Below are positions 28,701-35,991 of a DNA stretch of 64,000 nucleotides, one piece after another. How positions within the stretch are numbered: position 1 is the first letter of the stretch; each line of letters starts with the position of its first letter. The stretch spans positions 1 to 64,000 of the forward strand of contig JAGWXY010000001.1 in NCBI GenBank assembly GCA_018969605.1, given 5' to 3'. The notes beneath the pieces were generated by a model. The model ran no database searches. It was not told the DNA's origin and was given only the letters and a program-made list of their open reading frames with translations. Position numbers and translations under genes: made by a program. Source of the DNA: Verrucomicrobiota bacterium. Its GTDB lineage: Bacteria; Verrucomicrobiota; Verrucomicrobiia; Verrucomicrobiales; Akkermansiaceae.

Positions 28701-29506
28701 GTTCCCCCATGCTTCCCGACATCCAAGCCACCAAGGACACCCGCGGCATCGACATCGATCAGGTCGGCGTCTCGGATCTGCGCTATCCGATCCAAGTCAC
28801 CGATCGCCACGGCAAACCCTTTCCGACCGTTGCCACGATCTCGATGTCGGTGCACTTGCCCCATCATTTCAAAGGCACCCACATGAGCCGCTTCATCGAG
28901 GTGCTCAGCAAACACGAAGGCGAAGTGACCTCACGCACGCTGCCTGAGATCCTCCACGATCTGTGCGAGCGCTTGCATGCCGAAGAGGCACACATCGAGG
29001 TGGCCTTCACTTATTTCGTTACCAAAAAAGCCCCCGTCTCCGGTGCTGAGGCCAAAGTCGGCTGCAACTGCGTGCTGATTGGCAAATCCTCCTCCGGCAC
29101 GGACGACCTCACGCTCCGCGTCACCGTGCCCGTCACCACGCTCTGCCCATGCAGCAAAGAGATAAGCGACTACGGTGCCCACAATCAGCGCGGGCACGTG
29201 ACCATCGAGGTGCGACCGAAGCGCAAGGGCAGCGGCTGCGAGCTCATCCTGATCGAAGACCTCGTCGACGTCGCCGAGAAATCCGGCTCGGCACCGGTTT
29301 ACGCATTGCTCAAACGCACCGATGAACGGCATGTGACCATGCAGGCCTACGACAATCCGGTCTTCGTCGAAGATGTCGTGCGCAATGCAGCCGCCTTGCT
29401 GCGCGCCGATGGGAGAATCGACTCATTCACCGTCAGGGCCGTGAATCAGGAAAGCATTCACGATCACAACGCATTCGCAGTCATTTCCGGCAAAGGATTT
29501 GATTGA
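28697..29506 (+). CDS. folE2: GTP cyclohydrolase IB (FolE2)
   Basis: 269 residues of the COG1469 / FolE2 type, converting GTP to dihydroneopterin triphosphate, the first step for both folate and queuosine. Seen are GVSDLRYPIQVTDR, the HMSRFIEVL block, TTLCPCSKEISDYGAHNQRG (metal Cys plus active-site region) and the C-terminal SIHDHNAFAVI. FolE2 can use metals other than zinc, so it often serves when zinc is scarce. ATG 28697 overlaps queD; ATG 28709 (MLPDIQATKD) is an alternative start. Confidence 0.93.
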   Translation: MSSPMLPDIQATKDTRGIDIDQVGVSDLRYPIQVTDRHGKPFPTVATISMSVHLPHHFKGTHMSRFIEVLSKHEGEVTSRTLPEILHDLCERLHAEEAHIEVAFTYFVTKKAPVSGAEAKVGCNCVLIGKSSSGTDDLTLRVTVPVTTLCPCSKEISDYGAHNQRGHVTIEVRPKRKGSGCELILIEDLVDVAEKSGSAPVYALLKRTDERHVTMQAYDNPVFVEDVVRNAAALLRADGRIDSFTVRAVNQESIHDHNAFAVISGKGFD

Positions 29507-29593
29507 GTGACGATGAGAAAAAAATGTAATCTTGTAGCTATTTTGTAACACGATTAAGCTTGTGGAAACGATTCGTATCCATATCTTTCGGGC

Positions 29594-29923
29594 ATGTCCG
29601 ATTTGGATTCAAGAAAGAGCACCCCGGATTTTTTACCTATCATGCCTCGTGCCAATGGCTTTCGCAAAAACATGGGAGTTGCCGAAGTGCCGCTTTTGGT
29701 GCCTCCACAAACCGATGATCAAGCGACCGAGATCATACCGTTTCGCATGCGAGATATCCGTTTCGGCGCAGTCGAGGCCGGGGCGGATGCGGCCATGGAT
29801 TTTTCGGTTACAGCCAAGAAGTTCAAGCGCAGTGGAAAGCCAAATTTTCGTACCAGGCCCATTGAGGGTGAACGCATGAATCTTGCCGAGCCAGACGATC
29901 CCTTCGACGAGCCGCTAGACTAA
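29594..29923 (+). CDS. Small hypothetical protein
   Basis: 109 residues, hydrophilic, Pro-, Asp- and Lys-rich, with no recognised domain and probably little fixed structure. The acidic C-terminus is EPDDPFDEPLD. It lies between folE2 and aat on the same strand, in a stretch where another frame (29562-29879) is also open. Codon choice looks ordinary in this frame. It may be a real short gene. Confidence 0.42.
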   Translation: MSDLDSRKSTPDFLPIMPRANGFRKNMGVAEVPLLVPPQTDDQATEIIPFRMRDIRFGAVEAGADAAMDFSVTAKKFKRSGKPNFRTRPIEGERMNLAEPDDPFDEPLD

Positions 29924-29983
29924 TTGGAGGGGAAGCCATGCCCTTTTGGCTGGTGTGTCTTCAATTTCCGATCTTGAAAATTT

Positions 29984-30619
29984 GTGACATGCGCGCAGGT
30001 TTCCTGTTGCAAGACATTGACCTCACAAAACTCGGATCAACCTAACATCATTCCTCTCGAGGCCCTGCTGAATGCCTATGCCAACGGGGTTTTTCCCATG
30101 GCGGAGGATGGTGAGATTTTGTGGTTTTCGCCGGAGCGCCGCGGGCTGATACCGCTTGATTCACGCTTTCGCATTCCGCACGGCTTGCGACGCACCTTGA
30201 AGCGCGGGCTCTATGAAGTGCGATGGAACACCGCCTTTCGCGAAGTGATGCTCGCCTGTGCCGAGCGGAAGGAAACCTGGATCGACGAAGTGATCCTCGA
30301 GAGCTATTGCGCGCTGCACGAAGAGGGTTTTGCGCATTCCGTCGAGTGCTGGGACGCGGATGGCCTGCAGGGTGGGCTCTATGGCGTCGCCTTGGCCGGC
30401 GTGTTTTTTGGCGAAAGCATGTTTCATCGCAAAACCGATGCCTCGAAGGTCGCGCTGGTTGCCTTGGTCGAAACCTTGCGCGAGAAAAATTTTCATCTGC
30501 TCGACACCCAGTGGATGACCGATCACCTCCGCCAATTTGGCGGCTACGAGCTGCCGCGTCGCGAGTATCTCGCCCAACTCCAGGCTGCCCTTGAGACGCC
30601 CGAATCGCCAGCCGAATGA
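29984..30619 (+). CDS. aat: Leucyl/phenylalanyl-tRNA--protein transferase
   Basis: 211 residues of the Aat fold: LLNAYANGVFPMAEDGEILWFSP, then GGLYGVALAGVFFGESMFHR, then FHLLDTQWMTDHLRQFGG. It adds Leu or Phe to N-terminal Arg/Lys of proteins, marking them for ClpAP in the N-degron pathway. The start is unsure: GTG 29984 opens the frame, while TTG 30017 would also give the whole domain. It ends 63 bases before tRNA-Thr. Confidence 0.93.
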   Translation: MTCAQVSCCKTLTSQNSDQPNIIPLEALLNAYANGVFPMAEDGEILWFSPERRGLIPLDSRFRIPHGLRRTLKRGLYEVRWNTAFREVMLACAERKETWIDEVILESYCALHEEGFAHSVECWDADGLQGGLYGVALAGVFFGESMFHRKTDASKVALVALVETLREKNFHLLDTQWMTDHLRQFGGYELPRREYLAQLQAALETPESPAE

Positions 30620-30682
30620 AATCCCCAAAAATTCCGCTTCCCGCCCAAGCCCCTACGGTGCTATCACTCCCCCGCAATTTTC

Positions 30683-30758
30683 GCCGGCTTAGCTCAGTTG
30701 GTAGAGCAGCTGATTTGTAATCAGCAGGTCGTCGGTTCGAGTCCGACAGCCGGCTCCA
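30683..30758 (+). tRNA. tRNA-Thr (anticodon TGT)
   Basis: Cloverleaf of 76 nt. Acceptor GCCGGCT pairs with AGCCGGC, the D-arm is GCTCAGTTGGTAGAGC, the anticodon stem GCTGA/TCAGC has loop TTTGTAA with TGT at 30716-30718, and the T-arm GTCGG-TTCGAGT-CCGAC is followed by discriminator T and an encoded CCA. The last 17 nt are repeated 147 bases downstream as part of a tandem unit. The CCA end can also pair with a following inverted sequence (30764-30772). Confidence 0.97.
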
Positions 30759-30854
30759 GCAATGCTGGAGCCAACAGGCTGGGAGGACGAGAACCGAAGG
30801 TTCGAAAGCGGCGGGAGCTTAGCGACCAATTCATTTGCGCGAGCGAAGCGAGCC
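30742..30854 (+). repeat. tRNA-tail repeat, Thr locus, unit 1
   Basis: 113 bp, identical by eye to unit 2 at 30889-31001. Parts in order: the tRNA-Thr 3' end (30742-30758); hairpin GGCTCCAGC-AAT-GCTGGAGCC (30752-30772) that contains the acceptor end; an imperfect inverted copy of the tRNA T-arm and acceptor (30766-30795); and a core from GGTTCGAAAGCGG to GCGAGCC (30799-30854) that recurs at the tRNA-Ser locus. A 34-bp spacer with its own GAA-loop hairpin separates the units. Confidence 0.85.
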
Positions 30855-30888
30855 CAACTGGCTTGGAGTGCCGCGAAGCGGTGCTCAA

Positions 30889-31001
30889 TCCGACAGCCGG
30901 CTCCAGCAATGCTGGAGCCAACAGGCTGGGAGGACGAGAACCGAAGGTTCGAAAGCGGCGGGAGCTTAGCGACCAATTCATTTGCGCGAGCGAAGCGAGC
31001 C
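30889..31001 (+). repeat. tRNA-tail repeat, Thr locus, unit 2
   Basis: Exact copy of unit 1 at a 147-bp period, including the 17 nt of tRNA-Thr 3' end with CCA. Directly beyond the unit the similarity stops. The repeat-containing gap of about 330 bases up to the subtilase start at 31087 holds no convincing gene. Open frames through the units exist because both strands lack stops, and they encode Arg/Ser/Ala-rich peptides without other support. Confidence 0.85.
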
Positions 31002-31086
31002 GCCATGAAATTTTTCGCAGCCGCAGGGCTATGCAATGCGTTTGGTGGCGTTCATTTATGAGCTGGAAAAATGGTTGGCATGTTCC

Positions 31087-33117
31087 ATGGTAACGGCATT
31101 GCGTTTCGTGAATTACAGCATATGTGTCGCTGCTTTCACCTCATGCCTTCTGGTTTTGAGACTTCATGCTGATTGGAAAGATGAAATTGGCTTCACCCGC
31201 CTGCAGGCACTTGCTGGAAATTCATTGCCTATGGCACCGAGCAAGGGGCTCTCTCAAGTTGAGGCTACGGAAGGCTCGACGAATTACGCACCCAATCGTG
31301 CGAGTGCGCTTTTTAATGGGAAAACATTCGAATTGAAGTCTGGTGTTTCCGATACCAGCAGTCATGCAGATCATGTCGCACGGAATTTCTATGCATCGAC
31401 ATCGCAAGTTCCAGGCACGTGCCCGATCGATCTTTACAATGCCAATGATTGGCTAGGCACCCGCTATCTCAATATAGGAACGACTACGGAACCAGTGGCC
31501 GAGACCCGTGCCGTGCAGAACCACAGTTGGGCCGGCTCAACCGGCAATTCCACCACTGACACGGAGATTGGCCGGCGGCTTGATTTCGCGATCAACCGCG
31601 ATGGATTTGTCTGCGCGGTCGGACTTTACAACCAGGATACCAACACGCCGGTGCATGCCCAGTTGCTTTGCCAAACTTACAACACCATATCGGTTGGTCG
31701 TGATGATGGGGGGCACACCAAGGGTCTAACCACGCTGGATGGAAATGGGAGGAGAAAGCCCGACATCGTGGCACCGAGTGCGGCACCGGAGTATGCAACG
31801 AGTTGGACCACTCCGATGGTCTCTGGCGCCGCCGCATTGCTTTATCAGAAACTGGTTGATTATTATTATTCTCCCAGCGTCTCGGATCCCCCACGAGTGA
31901 TCAAGGCCTTGCTGCTCGCCTCTGCCACCAAAAACACCGTGCCCGATTGGGGCAACAGCAGCAGTTCGCCGCTTGATGATGTCTATGGCGCCGGGGAGCT
32001 CAACATTCATCATGCCTATCACACCCTCATCGCTGGCAAGGCCACGGCAGGCAGCACCCGATACGGCATCCGCGGATGGGCGAGCGACAGCGTCAGTTCC
32101 AGCAGTTCCAAGACATACTACTTTCGGATCGCAAGCGGCGCGCCCTCCACACCCTTCAGCGCGGCGCTCACATGGCACCGTATGGTGACCGAGAATCTTT
32201 TGTTTGGTTGGGGCAATCTCTCTTCCAGCCTCGCCAACTTGCGACTCAAGCTCTATCAGACCGACGGTACCACCCTCACGAAGCTGCTGGCTACAAGCGA
32301 CAGCAGCGTGGACAATGTGGAGCTCATTCATCAGCCGTCCTTGGTCCCAGGCGATTACGCATTGCGGGTGGAAAACTCCTCATCCTCCACCGCTTACGCA
32401 CTTGCTTGGCACAGCCTTCCAGCGGTCACGATCGTCACCACAGTTTCCACCGCCCATGAGATCGATGGCGCGCAGGGCGCCTTCAGGTTGACCCGTACGG
32501 GAGATCTTGGTCTGCCGCTGCAAGTGCCACTCACAACGACTGGCACCGCCATAGCCGGCACCCACTACCTTGCGCTCCCCGAAACGGTGACCATTCCCGC
32601 AGGCCAATCAGCCATCAGCCTGCAGCTTTCGCCGGTTTCCGACTCCCTTGCCCAGGGTGATCGATCGGTTGGGGTGAAAGTAGGTTCCGATTTTGCGATT
32701 GTCAGTGATTCCTCGCAAGCGGCCACGATCACCATCAAGGACAAGCCTTTCGATGCTTGGCGCTTTGGCATTTTCAGTACGGCGGAGCTCTCGGATGCAT
32801 CCATCAGTGGTGAACTCGCCGACCCCGATGGGGATGCGCTCGTCAACCTCATTGAATATGCCTTTGGCTTGAATCCCAAGTTGCTTGACCCGACTTCTGC
32901 GGTGTTTGACACTGCGAATGGTAGTCTTGTGATTTCTGCGGCCAAAAATCCTGCAGCGACCGATATCGCATGGAGTGCACAGGTCTCTTCCGATTTGAAA
33001 AATTGGACGCCAGCTCAAACCACTATCGACAGCGCCACCAACTTTGAGGCCCGTGATGTTGAGAACTTTGGGGAATCTGTCAGGCGCTTCATTCGCATCA
33101 AAATTGTGAAGCCCTAG
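31087..33117 (+). CDS. Secreted S8-family (subtilase-like) protease with Calx-beta and C-terminal module
   Basis: 676 residues. Signal peptide (about 1-28), subtilase domain (about 45-350), a jelly-roll-like part, a Calx-beta-like repeat (about 465-560) and a terminal DPDGDALVNLIEYAFGLNP module (from about 578) usual in secreted Verrucomicrobia proteins. Catalytic His93 (SSHADHVA) and Ser239 (ATSWTTPMVSGAAALL) are visible. The expected Asp position seems to be Glu59 in SQVEATEG, and the usual GTS is ATS. Activity is therefore not certain. An in-frame ATG at 31036 exists, but ATG 31087 begins the signal peptide. Confidence 0.85.
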   Translation: MVTALRFVNYSICVAAFTSCLLVLRLHADWKDEIGFTRLQALAGNSLPMAPSKGLSQVEATEGSTNYAPNRASALFNGKTFELKSGVSDTSSHADHVARNFYASTSQVPGTCPIDLYNANDWLGTRYLNIGTTTEPVAETRAVQNHSWAGSTGNSTTDTEIGRRLDFAINRDGFVCAVGLYNQDTNTPVHAQLLCQTYNTISVGRDDGGHTKGLTTLDGNGRRKPDIVAPSAAPEYATSWTTPMVSGAAALLYQKLVDYYYSPSVSDPPRVIKALLLASATKNTVPDWGNSSSSPLDDVYGAGELNIHHAYHTLIAGKATAGSTRYGIRGWASDSVSSSSSKTYYFRIASGAPSTPFSAALTWHRMVTENLLFGWGNLSSSLANLRLKLYQTDGTTLTKLLATSDSSVDNVELIHQPSLVPGDYALRVENSSSSTAYALAWHSLPAVTIVTTVSTAHEIDGAQGAFRLTRTGDLGLPLQVPLTTTGTAIAGTHYLALPETVTIPAGQSAISLQLSPVSDSLAQGDRSVGVKVGSDFAIVSDSSQAATITIKDKPFDAWRFGIFSTAELSDASISGELADPDGDALVNLIEYAFGLNPKLLDPTSAVFDTANGSLVISAAKNPAATDIAWSAQVSSDLKNWTPAQTTIDSATNFEARDVENFGESVRRFIRIKIVKP

Positions 33118-33260
33118 GCATGATGGTTTTGTGGCAAAATCAGTGTTCTCGTCCTTCATTGCATGAGTGCTGACAAATGCCGAGAGCGGATTTTCTCGTT
33201 GATTCGCAAACAAAATGGGTTGCCAACCCGCACGCTCGTCTCTAGTTTGCCGCCTCCCAA

Positions 33261-33350
33261 GGGCAGGTGTCAGAGTGGTCGAATGAGCACGCTTGGAAAG
33301 CGTGTGTGGCGGTAACGTCACCGAGGGTTCGAATCCCTCCCTGTCCGCCA
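33261..33350 (+). tRNA. tRNA-Ser (anticodon GGA)
   Basis: Class II tRNA of 90 nt with a long variable arm. Acceptor GGGCAGG pairs with CCTGTCC, anticodon loop TTGGAAA carries GGA, the variable arm is around GTGGCGGTAACGTCAC, the T-arm is GAGGG-TTCGAAT-CCCTC, and CCA is encoded. The final 19 nt are repeated 211 bases downstream, and an inverted copy of the same end lies at 33409-33431. Confidence 0.97.
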
Positions 33351-33513
33351 TTCTGCGCAGATCGTGGACAGAGGATCGTAGATCGGGTATATGGTTTGTT
33401 TTCCCATTCGGACAGGGAGGGATGAGAACCCCTTCCGCAGCGGAGCGGAGGAATGGGTTTGAAAGCGGTGGAAGCTTTAGCGACCAATCACATCAAGCGA
33501 GCACAGCGAGCCT
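33332..33513 (+). repeat. tRNA-tail repeat, Ser locus, unit 1
   Basis: 182 bp, matching unit 2 (33543-33724) with 3 mismatches by eye. Parts: the tRNA-Ser 3' end (33332-33350); a short insert; an inverted copy of the tRNA end, CGGACAGGGAGGGAT (33409-33423), that pairs exactly with 33333-33347, then GAGAACCC; a stem AACCCCTTCC with GGAATGGGTT; and a core GGTTTGAAAGCGG to GCGAGCC (33456-33513) shared with the Thr locus. A 29-bp spacer follows. Confidence 0.85.
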
Positions 33514-33542
33514 TCCTGGCTTGGCCGCAGCGCAGCGCAGGC

Positions 33543-33724
33543 AATCCCTCCCTGTCCGCCATTCTGCGCAGATCGTGGATAGAGGATCGTAGATCGGGTA
33601 TAAGGTTTGTTTTCCCATTCGGACAGGGAGGGATGAGAACCCCTTCCGAAGCGGAGCGGAGGAATGGGTTTGAAAGCGGTGGAAGCTTTAGCGACCAATC
33701 ACATCAAGCGAGCACAGCGAGCCT
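33543..33724 (+). repeat. tRNA-tail repeat, Ser locus, unit 2
   Basis: Second unit at a 211-bp period, beginning with the 19 nt of the tRNA-Ser 3' end including CCA. It differs from unit 1 at three sites (near 33580, 33602 and 33649). Similarity ends at GCGAGCCT. The whole gap from 33351 to 33827 is taken up by the units plus about 100 bases in which I see no gene. Confidence 0.85.
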
Positions 33725-33827
33725 GACGGCGGTGATCATTTCGCAGAGTCATCCGCTTTGGCTAGAATGATTCCCAGTCCTTTGGTGCCCACCGCATCAT
33801 TGGTTGTTTCATTTGTCGGGGCCGGTT

Positions 33828-34700
33828 TCAATAAGTTCCGGAGGGTCGATCCGAGGCTTTGCGGGTTTTTTTGCGGGCCTCGGCGGCGGCTTTGAGGTCG
33901 TAGGGGATGGAGTTGCCGACGCGCACGCTGCCATCGCCCATGGTGATGAGTTGCGGGTCGCCGACCGCGCCGCGTTGGTGGATTTGGCGGCTTGCGACAC
34001 GGCCATCGGTGTCGATTTCGTAGTGCGCCCACATGGTGGGTGTGGTGAGAAACATCACGTGCAGGCGCTGGTTGCGGTCGATGGTGGCGCTGGGTTTGCG
34101 CAGCATGAGTGTGTCGCCGAGCAGGAAGGTGCGGACCGATTCGCCGGTGCGGCCGTCGCGCACTTGGGCGTAGAGTTGGGATTTGGAGTCACCGCTGAAG
34201 TTGAGGATGCGAAACTCGCGGGTTTGGCCGTTTCTTCCGGGGATGCCGACCTTTTGCGTCCAGTAAGGGCGTCCGGGCGATTGGCTGAAGAATACGCGGT
34301 TGGTCGAAGTGCCTTCGGTGGCGCTGCCGGGCGGGTGGATGACGGCGACGGCGGAAAAGTTTCCCGGTTCGGTGAGTTGGAAATGTTGGGTGAGGTCGAC
34401 CTCGCGGGCGAGCGTTTGACCGGCGCCAATTTTCATCGGGCCAAAAATTTTGCGACCTCTTGGGTTCACGGTGGTGCCGTTGCTGGTTTTGATCGAGAAG
34501 TCGAGCCATTGGAAGCGTCCGTCGCTTTGGAAGACCAGCTCGCGTCCGGCGTGGTTGGTGACAGTGACCACGGCCAGGACCGGTTCGCCGGCGAGGTATT
34601 GTTTTTTTGTGATCTTCAGTGATGCTGCGAGCTGTGCCTCGGCATGGCCGATGCAGAGGAGCGTGATGGCGGCAATGATTTTAGGGATATGATCAGCCAT
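33828..34700 (-). CDS. Secreted hypothetical protein with BsuPI-like beta domain
   Basis: 290 residues. A signal peptide (MADHIPKIIAAITLLCIGHAEAQ) precedes a beta-sandwich region (about 28-120) with KKQYLAGEPVLAVVTVTNHAGRELVF, similar to the BsuPI proteinase-inhibitor type of Ig-like fold. The second half (about 140-270) is beta-rich without known family, and the C-terminus is Lys/Arg-rich. ATG at 34698-34700 is chosen for the signal peptide; an upstream in-frame ATG exists. The role in the envelope is unknown. It has no close operon partner. Confidence 0.68.
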   Translation of the reverse strand: MADHIPKIIAAITLLCIGHAEAQLAASLKITKKQYLAGEPVLAVVTVTNHAGRELVFQSDGRFQWLDFSIKTSNGTTVNPRGRKIFGPMKIGAGQTLAREVDLTQHFQLTEPGNFSAVAVIHPPGSATEGTSTNRVFFSQSPGRPYWTQKVGIPGRNGQTREFRILNFSGDSKSQLYAQVRDGRTGESVRTFLLGDTLMLRKPSATIDRNQRLHVMFLTTPTMWAHYEIDTDGRVASRQIHQRGAVGDPQLITMGDGSVRVGNSIPYDLKAAAEARKKTRKASDRPSGTY

Positions 34701-34832
34701 GTCTCCGTCATGATAAGTCGAGGCGGGCGGTGGAGTCAACTGAAGGGGGGAGGTGTTTCAAGTTTCAAGTATACAGTTTCAAGTGAGGAAAGAGCGGGAA
34801 GAAGTGGCTGATTCTTTGGCGCTTCAGAACTT

Positions 34833-34890
34833 GGAGCGGGACGCTCCAAGGACGGCCTGGATCAGGATGATCCAGCAACGGTGAAGAGGC
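34833..34890. repeat. Dispersed repeat family 2, copy 2
   Basis: 58 bp, about nine tenths identical to 8475-8532 and in the same orientation. The palindromes are GGAGCG-GGA-CGCTCC and CTGGATCA-G-GATGATCCAG. It lies in a 222-base gap after the 3' end of a lipoprotein gene. Just before it (34752-34785) the word GTTTCAAG occurs several times. Confidence 0.75.
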
Positions 34891-34922
34891 GTGATTTTCG
34901 CGCGACGGTTTGGCTTGAGCTC

Positions 34923-35648
34923 TCAGAGTTTGCCCGGCCAGATCAGCTCGAGGTTGTTGGGTGGGTTTTCCACTTGGCGTGCGAGGCTGTTGGCGGTGAG
35001 GCCGAGCATCGGGTTGAGTTCGCAGCCGAGGTTTTCGAGTGCTTGGGCGGTCCAGACGTTGCAGACGCGCGGGATGAAGTAGCGGTGGGCGGATTCGAGT
35101 TGCACGCCCTTGCCCCAGCTTGATGGGCGTACGACGATGGGGCGGCCCTTGGCATCGGTGACTGAGCACTTGTTGAGGAAATCGGCGAGGGCCGGGCCTT
35201 TGCCCCGCGGGGTGAGTTTGCGCCAGATGCGATGATGGGGCATCACCTCGGCGACATTCCAATTTGTCGGGATCAGTTCCATCACCGCCGGGGTTGGTGT
35301 GAGGATGACGCGCAGCAGGTTCCAGGTCGAGCCGATGCCTTCGGGCGAGTAGGCGTCGGTGTTGCCCCAGCTCATCGTGACAAATTGCGGATTGCCGAAA
35401 TTTTCCGGTGGGATGAAGCCGGATTCGATGAGCCAGTCGTAGGGGAAAACGAGGCCGGTGTGCCATTTGTCGGCGACCATCCACACCAGCACATGGGGTT
35501 CTTTGTTGTGCGATGTGGTGACAGTGCTGCGGACCGGAACTTTGGCGGTGGGGACTTTTTGTGTCGGCAGGCGCAGGCTGCATGATGCGAGCAAGGCCGC
35601 GGCGGCTGCCGTGCTTGCAAGCTTCAGGGCCGCGTGTGTGCGTGGCAT
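34923..35648 (-). CDS. Lipoprotein with DUF2459-like domain
   Basis: 241 residues. Lipoprotein signal with lipobox LLASC (Cys near residue 21), then a domain with VWMVADKWHTGLVFP near 55 and the late HRYFIPRVCNVWTAQALENLGC block, as in the DUF2459 / TIGR02117 family of uncharacterised secreted proteins. The Cys and His residues recall NlpC-like folds, but no activity is known. Its ATG (35646-35648) overlaps the ppnP stop by one base, so it is the last gene of a four-gene envelope operon. Confidence 0.8.
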   Translation of the reverse strand: MPRTHAALKLASTAAAAALLASCSLRLPTQKVPTAKVPVRSTVTTSHNKEPHVLVWMVADKWHTGLVFPYDWLIESGFIPPENFGNPQFVTMSWGNTDAYSPEGIGSTWNLLRVILTPTPAVMELIPTNWNVAEVMPHHRIWRKLTPRGKGPALADFLNKCSVTDAKGRPIVVRPSSWGKGVQLESAHRYFIPRVCNVWTAQALENLGCELNPMLGLTANSLARQVENPPNNLELIWPGKL

Positions 35649-35968
35649 CAGTCCTGGATGAACGAGCAGATGTATTCGCAGATGCCGTCCTTCACGGTGA
35701 TGGTGAAGCCGCTGTTGCCGGCGACATCGAATGCGGATCCGGCCTCGATGTTGAGGGTTTTGTCGGCGCCATCGAGTACGACCTCGCAATCGCCGGCGAT
35801 GATTTCCATGCGTTCAGGGGCGGCGGTGCCGAAATGGAATTTGCCGGGATAAATGAGGCCGAGAGTTTTGCGTGAGCCATCGCTGAAGTGAACGGTGTGG
35901 GAAACGACGCGGCCGTCGAAGTAGACGTTGGCTTTGCTATCGACGGTGACATTGCTGAACGAGGTCAT
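35648..35968 (-). CDS. ppnP: Pyrimidine/purine nucleoside phosphorylase PpnP
   Basis: 106 residues of the small cupin family formerly DUF1255 / YaiE: NVYFDGRVVSHTVHFSDGSRKTLGLIYPG, TAAPERMEIIAGDCEVVLDG, and GSAFDVAGNSGFTITV. It splits several nucleosides with phosphate. The frame is open upstream to 36193, but only from ATG 35966-35968 does it match the family. It lies between a rhodanese lipoprotein and the DUF2459 lipoprotein genes. A second, unrelated phosphorylase (punA) lies at 18.3 kb. Confidence 0.93.
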   Translation of the reverse strand: MTSFSNVTVDSKANVYFDGRVVSHTVHFSDGSRKTLGLIYPGKFHFGTAAPERMEIIAGDCEVVLDGADKTLNIEAGSAFDVAGNSGFTITVKDGICEYICSFIQD

Positions 35969-35991
35969 GGTGTGTTGGGATGTGGGGGTGG

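Noticed and set aside
30698-31093. Frames through tRNA-Thr and its repeats giving Arg/Ser-rich repeat peptides
   Set aside because: They begin inside the tRNA and result from stop-free repeats. The E. coli analogue can encode a small basic protein, but here there is no ribosome-binding site or independent support.
30742-33724. Prophage or integrative-element attachment sites at the tRNAs
   Set aside because: Direct repeats of tRNA 3' ends look like attL/attR, but only 130-190 bp lie between them, and there is no integrase or phage gene in the window.
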